Assembly (NCBI GenBank): GCA_009837395.1
Contig: VXTP01000028.1
Location: 1 to 57,001, forward strand
DNA length: 57,001 nt
Direction of reading: 5' to 3'
DNA from: Gemmatimonadota bacterium
GTDB taxonomy: Bacteria > JAAXHH01
Every line of letters starts with the position of its first letter. Positions within the stretch are counted from its first letter, which is position 1. The notes below the pieces were generated by a model. The model worked only from the letters and a program-made list of their open reading frames with translations. It made no database searches and was not told where the DNA came from. Positions 7,365-16,175 of this stretch are shown in pieces. The position numbers and the translations under genes were made by a program.

Positions 7365-9641
7365 CTACCCGCCGTTCTCCGCCAGGGCTTTCTGGACCCG
7401 GGGCGGCGACATGGGCAGGTCGCGCAGCCTTACGCCCGTCGCGTCGTAGATGGCGTTGGCGAGGGCGGCCGGCGGCGGTACGATCGGCACTTCGCCGACG
7501 CCCCGGACGCCGTAGGGATGGGATTCGTTGGGCACTTCCACGATGATGGTCTCGATCATGGGCAGGTCGAGGGTCGTGGGCATGCGGTAATCCAGGAAAC
7601 TGGCATTGGTCATGGAACCTTCGTCGTTGTAGATGTACTCCTCGTTCAGGCCCCAGCCGATCCCCTGCACCACGCCGCCCTGCATCTGGCCTTCCACGTA
7701 GCTCGGGTGAATGGCCGTCCCGGCGTCCTGGACCGCGGTATACCGGAGTATATCCACCTTGCCGGTTTCCCGGTCGATCTCCACGTCCACGACGTGGGTG
7801 GCGAAAGCGCCGCCACCGCTGCCATCGGGATTCGTACTCACCTGGGCAACCACGGGACCGCCGGCGTCGCCGGCCTGGCTCGCCAGTTCCTTGAAGCTGC
7901 CCCGCTTCTCCGCGTCATCCCGGTAGGAAAAGACCCCGTCCTCGAAGTCAATGGCATCGGCAGGCACGTCCCAGAGCTTGGAGGCCCGTTCCTTCATCTC
8001 ACGAATGAGGGCCTGCCCCGTGGCATGGGCGGCGTAGCCCGTTCCGAAGGTCGTGCGGCTGCCGCCGGTCACGTCGGTATAGCCGATCGAGTCCGTATCC
8101 ACGACGTAGGGCTTGATGTCGGTGGCCTCGAGGCCGATGGTCTCGGCAAGCTGCATGGCGATGGAGGCTCTCGTCCCGCCGATATCCGTGGAACCCTCCA
8201 GCATGTTGATGGTGCCGTCGGGATTGATGCTCACGGAAATGGCCGACCGGCCGCCATTGAAGTTGAACCAGTAACCGGAAGCGACGCCCCGGCCGCGGAC
8301 CTTGCCGTTCCCCGACTTCGCGAGGGAAGACCTGTAGTGTTCGCTGTTGAGGGCGGCTTCCGTAGTCTCGATGCAGCCGATACGCGGGTGCACGGGACCG
8401 TCGGCCCGGCGGGTGCCTTCCTTCGCGCCGTTCTTCACCCGGAACTCGAGCGGGTCCACGCCGAGCTTCTCGCTGATCTCGTCCACGACGGTTTCGGTGG
8501 CGTAGGCCGCGTTGGTGGCGCCCGGCGCACGGTAGGCGTTCGTCTTGGGCTTGTTCACGCACACGTCGTACCCGTCGATCTGGACGTTGGGTATGTCGTA
8601 GGGTGTGAAGATGCAGCCCGCGCCCGCGCCGACCGGCGATCCGGGGTAGGCGCCGGCCTCGTAGGCCATGTAGGCCGTGGCGGCCGTGAGCCGGCCGTCG
8701 CTGGTGGCGCCCATCTTGACCTTCAGGTAGGAGCCCGGCGTCGGTCCCGTTCCCTCGAAGACCTCGTCCCGGGTCATGGTCATCTTGACCGGGTGCCCGG
8801 TCCGCTTCGACAGCAGCGCAGCGACCGGGTCCAGGTAGACGGAGATCTTGCCGCCGAAGCCGCCGCCGATCTCGAGGGGCACGATCTTGACCTTCGAAAC
8901 GGGCATCTGGAGGATCTCAGACATCTGGTCCCGTACCGAGAAAGCGCCCTGCGTGCTCGTCCAGATCGTGAGCTGGCCTTCTTCATTCCAGTGGGCCGTG
9001 GCGTTGTGGGTCTCGATGTAGCCCTGGTGGACGGTCTGGGTCGTGAACTCCCGTTCGATCACCACGTCGGCTTCCGCGAAACCGTCGTCCGGTTCGCCCA
9101 TCTTGTGCTGGAAGTGGTTGGCGACGTTGCTGACCTTGTCCGTCTCCTCGCCCATGGACGTGGTTTTCATGTCCTCGTGCAGGATCGGCGCGCCGTCCTC
9201 CATGGCTTCCAGCACGCCCGTGACGTGGGGCAGCACTTCGTACTCTACGTCGATCAGTTCCACCGCCTCCTGCGCCACGTGCAGGTTGATCGCCGCTACG
9301 CCGGAGACGGCATGCCCCTTGTACAGGACCTTGCCGTAGGCCAGCACGTTGTTGCTGGCGTCGCGCAAGTTGACGATCGCCTCGCCCAGGTCGGCGAGTT
9401 TATCCGCGATCTGCGGAAGGTCGTGGGCGGTGACGACGGCCCGCACGCCCGGATGGGCCTCCGCGCGGCTGGTGTCGATGTTCTTGATCCGCGCGTGGGG
9501 ATGGGGGCTGCGCTTGATGGCGCCGTGCAGCAGTCCCGTCAGCTGGATATCGGCGCCGTAGATCGCCCGGCCGGTGACCTTGTCCACCCCGTCGTGGCGA
9601 ATCGGGCGGGTGCCGATGACCTTATGTCCGTTTTGTGACAC
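7365..9641 (-). CDS. Molybdenum hydroxylase large subunit (xanthine dehydrogenase/CoxL family)
   Basis: A 758-residue molybdopterin-binding subunit of the xanthine oxidase family, which hydroxylates or oxidises heterocycles, aldehydes or CO using molybdenum cytosine- or guanine-dinucleotide cofactor. It opens with the usual RPIRHDGVDKVTGRAIYGAD. It contains the cofactor loop IGGGFGGK, the segment NAYRAPGATNAAYA and the C-terminal VRGVGEVPIVPPPAALANAI, which carries the catalytic Glu of the family. The active-site loop reads AYRAPG, not the AYRCAG of true CO dehydrogenases, so CO oxidation is unlikely. It is the last gene of a medium-small-large operon, 45 bp after the small subunit. Substrate unknown; a purine, nicotinate-like compound or aldehyde is possible. 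Confidence 0.92.
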   Translation of the reverse strand: MSQNGHKVIGTRPIRHDGVDKVTGRAIYGADIQLTGLLHGAIKRSPHPHARIKNIDTSRAEAHPGVRAVVTAHDLPQIADKLADLGEAIVNLRDASNNVLAYGKVLYKGHAVSGVAAINLHVAQEAVELIDVEYEVLPHVTGVLEAMEDGAPILHEDMKTTSMGEETDKVSNVANHFQHKMGEPDDGFAEADVVIEREFTTQTVHQGYIETHNATAHWNEEGQLTIWTSTQGAFSVRDQMSEILQMPVSKVKIVPLEIGGGFGGKISVYLDPVAALLSKRTGHPVKMTMTRDEVFEGTGPTPGSYLKVKMGATSDGRLTAATAYMAYEAGAYPGSPVGAGAGCIFTPYDIPNVQIDGYDVCVNKPKTNAYRAPGATNAAYATETVVDEISEKLGVDPLEFRVKNGAKEGTRRADGPVHPRIGCIETTEAALNSEHYRSSLAKSGNGKVRGRGVASGYWFNFNGGRSAISVSINPDGTINMLEGSTDIGGTRASIAMQLAETIGLEATDIKPYVVDTDSIGYTDVTGGSRTTFGTGYAAHATGQALIREMKERASKLWDVPADAIDFEDGVFSYRDDAEKRGSFKELASQAGDAGGPVVAQVSTNPDGSGGGAFATHVVDVEIDRETGKVDILRYTAVQDAGTAIHPSYVEGQMQGGVVQGIGWGLNEEYIYNDEGSMTNASFLDYRMPTTLDLPMIETIIVEVPNESHPYGVRGVGEVPIVPPPAALANAIYDATGVRLRDLPMSPPRVQKALAENGG

Positions 9642-9686
9642 GTCTGTTCCCTCCGTTGAGTCATTGCTTTCAAATCATTCAGCCGG

Positions 9687-10157
9687 TCAGGCGCCGTTCC
9701 TGGCGTCCAGGACCGCGCGCACGATCTTGTCGTACCCCGTGCATCGGCACAGATTGCCGGCCAGCCAGTAGCGCACCTCGTCTTCCGAGGGGTTCGGGTT
9801 CTCGTCCAGCAGCGCTTTGGCGGAAACGATGAATCCGGGCGTGCAGATTCCGCATTGCAGCGCGGCGTGTTCGAGGAACTTCTGCTGCAGCGGATGGAGG
9901 TTGGCGGCGGAACCGATGCCTTCGATGGTCGTGATCTCGCATCCATCGGCTTCAACCCCCAGCACGCAGCAGGAGTTGACCAGCCTGCCGTCCATGATCA
10001 CGTTGCATGCCCCGCAGTTGCCGTTGTTGCATCCTTCCTTGGCGCCCGTGAGATCCAGGTCGTCGCGCAGCACTTCGAGCAGGCTGTTGCGCGGTTCGCA
10101 GAGGAAATCGACGGCTTCTCCGTTTATGGTGGTCTGTACGTGTACTTTTTTCGACAT
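9687..10157 (-). CDS. Molybdenum hydroxylase [2Fe-2S] small subunit
   Basis: A 156-residue CoxS/XdhC-type iron-sulfur subunit carrying two [2Fe-2S] clusters that pass electrons from molybdenum to FAD. The N-terminal plant-ferredoxin-like cluster is shown by GCNNGNCGAC followed by NSCC. The C-terminal cluster is shown by LQCGICTPGF and the LCRCTGY motif. Length is normal for the family. It starts 6 bp after the FAD subunit gene and leads into the large subunit, so the three are surely cotranscribed and form one heterotrimer or its dimer. Confidence 0.95.
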   Translation of the reverse strand: MSKKVHVQTTINGEAVDFLCEPRNSLLEVLRDDLDLTGAKEGCNNGNCGACNVIMDGRLVNSCCVLGVEADGCEITTIEGIGSAANLHPLQQKFLEHAALQCGICTPGFIVSAKALLDENPNPSEDEVRYWLAGNLCRCTGYDKIVRAVLDARNGA

Positions 10158-10163
10158 CGACGG

Positions 10164-11036
10164 CTACTCCTTGGCTCGTTGAACCGCGCCTTCCACAACC
10201 CGGCGCGTCAATACGCTGGTCAGATGCTTGCGGTATTCGGCGGTGCCCCGCATGTCGCTGATGGGCCGGGCCGCGTCGCGGGCGAGGTCGGCCGCCCGTT
10301 GGATCGATTCGTCGGAAACGGGCTGTCCGGCCAGGGCGTCCCCGGCCTCCCGCACGAAGAGGGGCGTCGGTGCCACGGCGCCGACAGCGATGCGCGCCGA
10401 CACGAACGAGGACCGGTCTTCGCTGAGGACGACGGACGCGCCGACGCCGACCACGGCGATGTCCATCTCGTTGCGGGGGATGAAGCGGCGGTAGAAGGCG
10501 CCGGAGTTCGGTACCGGCGCCGGGAAGTGGAGCGACACCAGGAACTCGCCGACCTCCAGCACGGTACGGCCGGGCGCCGTGCAGAAGTCTTCCACGGCCA
10601 CTTTCCGCGTTCCGTTCGGACCGGCGATTTCCGCCTCGCCGGAAAGGACGATCATGGGGGGAATCGTATCGCCCGCCGGGGAGGCGTTGCACAGGTTCCC
10701 ACCCAGGCTGGCCCTGCCCTGGATCCCCGTGCCGCCCACCAGTCTGGCCGCGTCCATGAGTCCCGGATAGGCCGCGGCGATTTCCGCGTCCCCGTAGATC
10801 CGGTAGCAGGGCACGGCCGCCCCGATCGTGACGCCCGTCGCGGCGTCGTAGGACAACGCGTTCAGTTCGGCGATGCGCTTGACGTCCACCACGAGATCGG
10901 TCCGCCTGCGGTTCTCACGGAGCTGAACGATCAGGTCCGTACCGCCCGCGAGCACACAGGCGTTTTTCCCTTGATCGCTGAGCATCACGACCGCATCGGC
11001 CACGCTTTCAGGCGTGGCGTAATCGAATGCGTGCAA
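10164..11036 (-). CDS. Molybdenum hydroxylase FAD-binding medium subunit
   Basis: A 290-residue CoxM-type subunit that binds FAD and hands electrons to an external acceptor. FAD-binding motifs are present: VLAGGTDLI near residue 33 and LGGNLCNASPAGDTIPP near residue 110. The C-terminal domain (AEYRKHLTSVLTRRVVEGA) is the usual CO-dehydrogenase flavoprotein C-terminal region. It is the first gene of the operon. A promoter with TTGACA lies about 120 bp upstream. Confidence 0.93.
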   Translation of the reverse strand: MHAFDYATPESVADAVVMLSDQGKNACVLAGGTDLIVQLRENRRRTDLVVDVKRIAELNALSYDAATGVTIGAAVPCYRIYGDAEIAAAYPGLMDAARLVGGTGIQGRASLGGNLCNASPAGDTIPPMIVLSGEAEIAGPNGTRKVAVEDFCTAPGRTVLEVGEFLVSLHFPAPVPNSGAFYRRFIPRNEMDIAVVGVGASVVLSEDRSSFVSARIAVGAVAPTPLFVREAGDALAGQPVSDESIQRAADLARDAARPISDMRGTAEYRKHLTSVLTRRVVEGAVQRAKE

Positions 11037-11153
11037 GACACACTCCTTTGCTGTTTACCTTGAACTGTGGACTGCGAAATCGAAATAGCCGCAAAACCGG
11101 GCACCCGGTAACACACGGGTTCAATAAGCGGTTATCGAGAAAATCCAATCTAC

Positions 11154-11183
11154 ATAATTAGGCCGTGCAAAATAACGTGTCAA
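11154..11183 (-). promoter_or_regulatory. Putative promoter of the molybdenum hydroxylase operon
   Basis: Reading leftward: CCCGCTTGACA with -35 TTGACA (11183-11178), an 18-bp spacer, then AATTAT (11159-11154) as a four-of-six -10. The extended -35 block CGCTTGACA is the same as at other promoters in this window. Confidence 0.5.
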
Positions 11184-11227
11184 GCGGGAAAGAAATGCGG
11201 TTTCCGAAATATCGCGGCGGGTCGGAA

Positions 11228-11286
11228 TCTACGGCAGTTCACCCAGTTTAAACTGGCCCCTGGTCTACGGCAGTTCGCCCAGTTTG
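11228..11286. repeat. 36-bp-spaced duplication across the DUF815 stop codon
   Basis: A 23-bp sequence starting TCTACGGCAGTTC at 11264 recurs at 11228 with one internal and one terminal mismatch. The spacing is 36 bp, an exact number of codons. In the minus frame the real gene ends KLGELP-stop, and reading on past the stop gives TRGQFKLGELP-stop, so the last codons and the stop are duplicated. The outer copy contains a perfect 14-bp palindrome CCAGTTTAAACTGG at 11243-11256. Confidence 0.8.
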
Positions 11287-12191
11287 ATTCGTCCCTCGAG
11301 GTCGTCCACGAACTGCCGCGCCACCCGGCCGGAACGGCCGCTGGCGCGCTGAAGCCACCGGAGGGATTCCCGTCTCAGCAGTCCCGCGTCCATGTCGATG
11401 CCGCGCTGATCGGCGAGATGGCGGACGATCCGGAAATAGGTGTCCTGGGTGATCCGGTAGAAACCGATGGACAGGCCGAACCGGTCGCTCAGCGAGACTT
11501 TCTCCTCCACGGTTTCCTGGGGGTGGATTTCATCGTCGTCCGGACTGAACCGAAAGGTGTTGTCGGCGAGCTTCTCCGGCATCAGGTGCCTGCGGTTCGA
11601 CGTGGCGTAGACGAGCACGTTGTCGGGACGCGCGGAAAGACTGCCCTCGAGGAGCGCCTTGAGCTCGAGATAAATGGATTCGTCTTCCATGAAGGACAGG
11701 TCGTCGCAGAACAGGACGAACCGCTCGGGCCGGTCCCACAGGAGTTCGACGATCTCGGGCAGATCCGTCAGGTCCTGCCGGCGGACCTCGATCATGCGAA
11801 GACCCTGGCCGGCGAACCGGGCCAGGAGGCCCTTCACCACCGAAGACTTGCCCGTTCCGCGCTCGCCCCAGATCAGCACGTTGTTCGCGGGCATCCCCCG
11901 GACGAACTGGCGGGTGTTCCGCTCCAGGATCCCTATCTCGCGGTCAAGACCGAAGAGATCGAACAGGTCCACCAGGTCGGGATGCACGATCGGTTCCAGG
12001 CAGCCCCTTTCTCCACGCTTCCCCCACCGGAACGCGATGGAGCCGGCGAACGCGTCGTCTGACGCGCCGGACTGCCCGGTTCGCCCGGTCGGCCCTCCCG
12101 TGTAGGCAGAGACCAGCGTTTCGATGCGGCCCATCAGCCTTTCGAGGCGCGGCAGCAGATCGGACAGGGTTCTTACGGGGTGCTCGGGCAT
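11265..12191 (-). CDS. DUF815-family AAA ATPase
   Basis: A 308-residue P-loop ATPase of the DUF815 type, widespread but without a settled function. Visible are Walker A GERGTGKSS (Lys115), Walker B FVLFCDDLSF (Asp163-Asp164), a sensor-like ATSNRRHLMPEK, and the C-terminal SDRFGLSIGFYR segment typical of the family. A Thr/Gly/Arg-rich loop at residues 31-43 is probably flexible. It starts 3 bp after the stop of the Gfo/Idh gene and should be cotranscribed with it, although the two functions have no clear link. Its 3' end carries a 36-bp duplication that includes the stop. Confidence 0.85.
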   Translation of the reverse strand: MPEHPVRTLSDLLPRLERLMGRIETLVSAYTGGPTGRTGQSGASDDAFAGSIAFRWGKRGERGCLEPIVHPDLVDLFDLFGLDREIGILERNTRQFVRGMPANNVLIWGERGTGKSSVVKGLLARFAGQGLRMIEVRRQDLTDLPEIVELLWDRPERFVLFCDDLSFMEDESIYLELKALLEGSLSARPDNVLVYATSNRRHLMPEKLADNTFRFSPDDDEIHPQETVEEKVSLSDRFGLSIGFYRITQDTYFRIVRHLADQRGIDMDAGLLRRESLRWLQRASGRSGRVARQFVDDLEGRIKLGELP

Positions 12192-12194
12192 AAA

Positions 12195-13298
12195 TCAAGG
12201 ATCCAGCGTATAAGGCGCCAGCCCGAGCGGCAGCGGGGCCGGCCGGGCACAGGTACTTTCCAGTGTGATGTGCCGTCCCGATTCCGACGATTCCTCGATG
12301 GACAGCATGATGTCCAGCACGTGGCGGGTGAGTTCGCCGCTGGCCCGGTGCGGCCGGCCCGAACGCAAGGCATAGACCATGTCCGCCACGCCAAGGCCGC
12401 GGCTTTGCTCCTCGTACCCGTGGCTCAGGGGCATTTCGGTCCAGTTTTCCGCGCCGCCGCGGCGCAGTTTCACTGGCCCGCCGAAGGAATTGGGATCGGG
12501 CACGCTCAGAGAGCCCTCCGACCCGTATACCTCGATGCGGGGAAGTTCATGGTGCCACACGTCGAAACTGGTTACGATCGTCCCGATGGGTCCGCTTTCG
12601 AACTCGAGAAGGCCCGCCAGGTGCGTGGGCACCTCGACCTCAATTTGCCCTCCGCGAAGGGGCTCGCTCGTTATGGTGCGCACGGGATGTGTGATGCGCG
12701 TAGCGCCCGTGAGCCGGGCGACCGGCCCCAGCAGATTGACAAGGGCCGTGACGTAGTACGGCCCCATGTCCAGCATGGGCCCCGCGCCGGGCTTGTAGAA
12801 GAAGGCGGGATCGGGATGCCATTTTTCGTGCCCCGCACTCAGCATGAAGGCCGTGGCCGCCACCGGTTCGCCGATCCAGCCGTCGTCAATGAGTTTGCGG
12901 CAGGTCTGTATGCCGGCTCCCATGAAGGTGTCCGGTGCCCCGCCCACCAGCTTCCCGGTGTGTTTCGCGAGGTCGAGCAAGGCACGGCCGTCTTCCTTCC
13001 GGACCGCCATGGGTTTTTCCGAATACACTGATTTTCCGTGTTCCAGCGCGGCCCGGGCGATTTCGGCATGGGCGGCGGGAATGGTCAGGTTGATGACGAT
13101 CTCGATAGCGGGATCGTCCAGCAGGGCTTCCACCGAAAGGGCTTCAACACCCTCGTATTCGGAGGCTTTGGCCCGCGCCCGTTCGGGGATCATATCGGCG
13201 CAGGCGACCACGTCGAAAGCCTCGAACTTGCGTCCCGCCTCGAAGTATACGCCGCTGATGTTTCCGCATCCTATGATGCCCGCCTTGAGCGCCGTCAT
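12195..13298 (-). CDS. Gfo/Idh/MocA family NAD(P)-dependent oxidoreductase
   Basis: A 367-residue sugar or cyclitol dehydrogenase-like protein. The Rossmann motif [10 protein letters not shown] opens the protein and the substrate-site motif reads SEKPMA (Glu94-Lys95-Pro96), fully canonical, so it is probably an active enzyme. The C-terminal half ([18 protein letters not shown]) is the usual alpha/beta substrate domain. ATG 13298 has an AGAGG site. The frame is open to 13442, but that extension has no family likeness and would overlap the promoter. The DUF815 ATPase follows after 3 bp. Substrate unknown. Confidence 0.88.
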   Translation of the reverse strand: MTALKAGIIGCGNISGVYFEAGRKFEAFDVVACADMIPERARAKASEYEGVEALSVEALLDDPAIEIVINLTIPAAHAEIARAALEHGKSVYSEKPMAVRKEDGRALLDLAKHTGKLVGGAPDTFMGAGIQTCRKLIDDGWIGEPVAATAFMLSAGHEKWHPDPAFFYKPGAGPMLDMGPYYVTALVNLLGPVARLTGATRITHPVRTITSEPLRGGQIEVEVPTHLAGLLEFESGPIGTIVTSFDVWHHELPRIEVYGSEGSLSVPDPNSFGGPVKLRRGGAENWTEMPLSHGYEEQSRGLGVADMVYALRSGRPHRASGELTRHVLDIMLSIEESSESGRHITLESTCARPAPLPLGLAPYTLDP

Positions 13299-13441
13299 GG
13301 GATTCGCCTCTGCAGTGAGGTAGCTTTTCCGTAACGCGAAAGTACGGTCCCGCCGCGTCAATACCACGGCGAAACGCATTGCCTGGCTTCGTGATCCGTA
13401 TCCCTGGAGCCACGGGAGTACCACCTGGCAAATGCCCATCA

Positions 13442-13470
13442 CTTCTAATCCGCGGGCCGGTAAACGTCAA
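13442..13470 (-). promoter_or_regulatory. Putative promoter of the Gfo/Idh-DUF815 operon
   Basis: Reading leftward: TTGACG (13470-13465), 17-bp spacer, TAGAAG (13447-13442; four of six). It predicts a leader of about 140 bases. The -35 lies in the left arm of the inverted repeat. Confidence 0.5.
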
Positions 13471-13512
13471 GCGAAATATGCCGCCGGAGGCAACCTGTAA
13501 TCGCTTGACGTT
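13463..13512. repeat. Perfect 12-bp inverted repeat spanning two -35 boxes
   Basis: AACGTCAAGCGA at 13463-13474 and its exact complement TCGCTTGACGTT at 13501-13512, separated by 26 bp. Each arm contains TTGACG reading outward, so the repeat may simply be two strong promoters back to back, or an operator for a shared regulator. Confidence 0.85.
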
Positions 13513-13533
13513 CACAAGGGGCTTGCCTATAAT
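13505..13533 (+). promoter_or_regulatory. Strong sigma70-type promoter of the lipoprotein gene
   Basis: TTGACG, exactly 17 bp, then TATAAT (perfect -10). Predicted start near 13540, giving a leader of roughly 135 bases before the TTG start codon. Confidence 0.8.
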
Positions 13534-13621
13534 CTCAATCGTTCCGGACCGGTGAACCGGCCGCGCGAAATCGGTCCACATCGCCGCCGGGATATAGCGT
13601 ACGCTGGGCATCCCGTGTGCC

Positions 13622-13660
13622 GTTCCGCGGCGCCATTCCGCGGTCATATTCCGCGGTCAA
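13622..13660. repeat. 13-bp imperfect tandem repeat x3
   Basis: GTTCCGCGGCGCC, ATTCCGCGGTCAT and ATTCCGCGGTCAA lie head to tail in the leader of the lipoprotein transcript, ending 16 bases before its start codon. Confidence 0.75.
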
Positions 13661-13676
13661 CCCGCCGGAGAAAGCC

Positions 13677-14159
13677 TTGATCAAGCAGATCCTGACTTAC
13701 GGTGTGCTCTTCAGCGCGTTGATTGCGGGGTGCAGCGAGGAAGTTGTCGGTCCCGGCAACGTCGCCCGGCCCCTCGTGGGCAACTACGATCTCGAAAGCC
13801 GAACGGTCAACACAACCATACAGACGGATTCCGGCAGCACGGAGGAACGGATTACGCTGGTACCCCCACTGGTACGCGGACACCTCCGCCTCAGCACCGA
13901 CGGCCGGTACGGCCAGGTCGATACGACCATCGTATCGGATTCCACGACGGTCAATATCCAGAATGGACGCTGGAGCGTGCTGGACAACGTGTTCTACTTC
14001 GTGACCGATGACAACCAGCAGTACGAGGACCGTTTTACGTTCGACGGCCTGAGGCTGGTCCGCGACTCCGAGGACATCCGCCACGTCTCGGGCAGGTTTT
14101 TCAGCGTCACGGACGTCTGGCTGAAACTGCCCGACGTCGAGCCCCCCGCGGATCCATAA
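13677..14159 (+). CDS. Hypothetical lipoprotein
   Basis: A 160-residue protein starting at TTG 13677, chosen because GGAG lies 6 bases upstream and the resulting N-terminus is a short lipoprotein signal (IKQILTYGVLFSALIAGC, Cys19 as the lipidated residue). The mature part is beta-rich: GNYDLESRTVNTT, GHLRLSTDGRYGQVDTT, NGRWSVLDNVFYFVTDD. It resembles small lipocalin-like or META-like membrane-anchored folds, but I do not recognise a family. It is transcribed from the strong promoter at 13505 and lies 21 bp before the transporter gene, so both may share a transcript. Confidence 0.7.
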   Translation: MIKQILTYGVLFSALIAGCSEEVVGPGNVARPLVGNYDLESRTVNTTIQTDSGSTEERITLVPPLVRGHLRLSTDGRYGQVDTTIVSDSTTVNIQNGRWSVLDNVFYFVTDDNQQYEDRFTFDGLRLVRDSEDIRHVSGRFFSVTDVWLKLPDVEPPADP

Positions 14160-14180
14160 CGCCAACGAAAGCGCCAGGGC

Positions 14181-16175
14181 ATGACCCTCGTCAAGGACGA
14201 CCTGTCAGCCTCCGCCTTTTCCGACCATCCCCAGGTCTACGAGGAGGGATTCAATGTAAAGACGGTCATCGGGATCGTCTTTCTTGGGCTGTTCATGATC
14301 CCGGGCTCGATCTATCTGAACCTGATCGCCGGGCAAAGCCTGGGGCCCGCGGCGGAATGGACCACGATCATCCTGTTCATCGAAGTCGCGCGCCGGTCTT
14401 TCACCACGCTCAGCCGCCAGGAAATCTACATGCTGTACTACGTGGCGGCCAGCCTCACCGCCGGCGTGGGACTGGCGCTGTCCGGCGGGCCCTTCGCCCA
14501 GCTCATATGGTACCAGTACTTCGTCCAGTCCCCCGGCGCCCGGGCCTTCGGCATCGACGACCAGATCCCCTCCTGGATCTCTCCCGGCGCGGATTCCGAC
14601 GCCATCGTACTGCGTACGCTGCTGCACGGGGAATGGCTGGTGCCGATCCTGCTCATCGCCGTGCTCCACATCTTCAACCGGGCGAGCGCCTTCACGCTGG
14701 GTTACGGACTCTTTCGCGTAACGGCCGACGTGGAACGGCTGCCCTTCCCCCTGGCCCCGATCCAGGCGGAGGGCGCCACCGCCCTGGCGGAGAGTTCCGC
14801 GGGCCAGGAATCGTGGCGCTGGCGCGCCTTCAGCATCGGGGCCATGCTGGGACTTGTTTTCGGCGCGTTCTACATCGGCATACCGGCCGTCACGGGCGCG
14901 CTGCTGGCTGAGCCGATCACGCTGATTCCCATTCCCTTCGCCGACCTGACGCGCAATACGGAGAACATACTGCCCGCCGCGGCCATGGCGGTCGAACTGG
15001 GACTGGGGCCGGTGTTGACGGGGTTCGTGCTGCCCTTTTGGATCGTGGTCGGTTCCGCCATCGGTGCGTTGCTTACCGTGGTCGTCAATCCGCTGCTCTA
15101 CGATTTCGGCATCCTGCGCACCTGGTCGCCGGGCATGGACGCCATCCAGACCACGCTCGTCAACGATATCGATTTCTGGATGAGCGTCCGCATCGGCACG
15201 GGATTCGCCGTCGCCCTGATCGGTGGATGGAGCATCCTGTCCGGACTCAGGAAACGGTCGGGCGATGCGAGGCGCGAAGGATCGAAACCCGGTCCGTCCG
15301 GCGGGTACGGCACGCCGCCCGGCCGGGGGGATTTTCCCATGTCCGTTATTTTCGGCGCCTTCCTGGTCCTGACGGTAGGCTACGTCGTCCTGAGCTGGCG
15401 CCTGGTGCCCGGGTTCCCCATCCTCTTCTTCGTGTTCTACGGATTCTTCTATACTCCGCTCAGCTCGTACGCGAGCGCCCGCCTGCGCGCCATCACGGGC
15501 GCCGATCTGCAGTTCCCCCTCATCAAGGAGGCCACGTTCATTCTCAGCGGCTACAAGGGGGTGGACATCTGGTTCGCGCCGATTCCCATATTTAATTACG
15601 GTGGCCAGGCCCAGGCCTTTCGCGAGGTCGAGCTGACCGGCACCCGGTTCACGAGCGTATTGAAGGCGGAACTGGTCATGATCCCGGTCCTGCTTGTCTG
15701 CAGCCTGCTGTTCTGGCACTTCGTCTGGGGACTCGCGCCCATACCGTCGCAGGCCTATCCCTACGCGCAGAAGTTCTGGCAGCAGCAGGCCACGATGCAG
15801 GCGCTGTGGTACTCCAGTACCGCAGGATCGGGGTTCGAGTCAAGCTACCTGATCGAGGCGTTGAAGATTCCCTACATGATAGGCGGCGCGGCCTTCGGCG
15901 TGTTGGCCTATGCCGTCCTGGCGGCCTTCAACCTTCCCGTCATGCTGATCTTCGGCGTGATCGCCAGCGTGGGCACGGTGCCCCACGCCTTCATCCCGCA
16001 GTTTCTGGGCGCGTTGCTGGGCAGGTTCTACATGGAGCGGAAATTCGGCAGGCGGAAATGGATGCGGTACACGCCGGTCCTGGCGGCCGGCTACGCCTGC
16101 GGCACGGGGCTGGTAGGCATGGCCACGGTAGCCATTGCGCTGATTTCCAAGACCGTGGCGCCCCTGGTCTATTGA
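14181..16175 (+). CDS. OPT-superfamily-like multi-pass transporter
   Basis: A 664-residue, very hydrophobic protein with about 14-16 predicted membrane spans by eye. The segment LFRVTADVERLPFPLAPIQA, the early span IVFLGLFMIPGSIYLNLIAG and the C-terminal VIASVGTVPHAFIPQFLG resemble the oligopeptide-transporter (OPT) superfamily and its uncharacterised relatives in planctomycete and FCB genomes. OPT proteins import peptides or metal chelates by proton coupling. A Gly/Arg/Pro-rich cytoplasmic loop lies near residue 370. Its last 7 bases overlap the end of the convergent GerW-like gene. No close ribosome site is visible beyond AGGGC next to the ATG. Substrate unknown. Confidence 0.65.
   Translation: MTLVKDDLSASAFSDHPQVYEEGFNVKTVIGIVFLGLFMIPGSIYLNLIAGQSLGPAAEWTTIILFIEVARRSFTTLSRQEIYMLYYVAASLTAGVGLALSGGPFAQLIWYQYFVQSPGARAFGIDDQIPSWISPGADSDAIVLRTLLHGEWLVPILLIAVLHIFNRASAFTLGYGLFRVTADVERLPFPLAPIQAEGATALAESSAGQESWRWRAFSIGAMLGLVFGAFYIGIPAVTGALLAEPITLIPIPFADLTRNTENILPAAAMAVELGLGPVLTGFVLPFWIVVGSAIGALLTVVVNPLLYDFGILRTWSPGMDAIQTTLVNDIDFWMSVRIGTGFAVALIGGWSILSGLRKRSGDARREGSKPGPSGGYGTPPGRGDFPMSVIFGAFLVLTVGYVVLSWRLVPGFPILFFVFYGFFYTPLSSYASARLRAITGADLQFPLIKEATFILSGYKGVDIWFAPIPIFNYGGQAQAFREVELTGTRFTSVLKAELVMIPVLLVCSLLFWHFVWGLAPIPSQAYPYAQKFWQQQATMQALWYSSTAGSGFESSYLIEALKIPYMIGGAAFGVLAYAVLAAFNLPVMLIFGVIASVGTVPHAFIPQFLGALLGRFYMERKFGRRKWMRYTPVLAAGYACGTGLVGMATVAIALISKTVAPLVY

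Larger units (their letters stand above)
13299..13676. other. Divergent intergenic region with mirror-image promoters
   Basis: These 378 bp hold no gene that I can support. They contain two promoters facing apart whose -35 boxes are the arms of a perfect 12-bp inverted repeat, and a 13-bp repeat array just before the lipoprotein gene. Confidence 0.75.

Noticed and set aside
7518-9638. 706-codon plus-strand frame
   Set aside because: Antisense shadow of the hydroxylase large subunit, whose motifs are clear on the minus strand.
7365-11036. Aerobic CO dehydrogenase
   Set aside because: Subunit order is similar, but the active-site loop is AYRAPG rather than AYRCAG, so a general molybdenum hydroxylase is the safer call.
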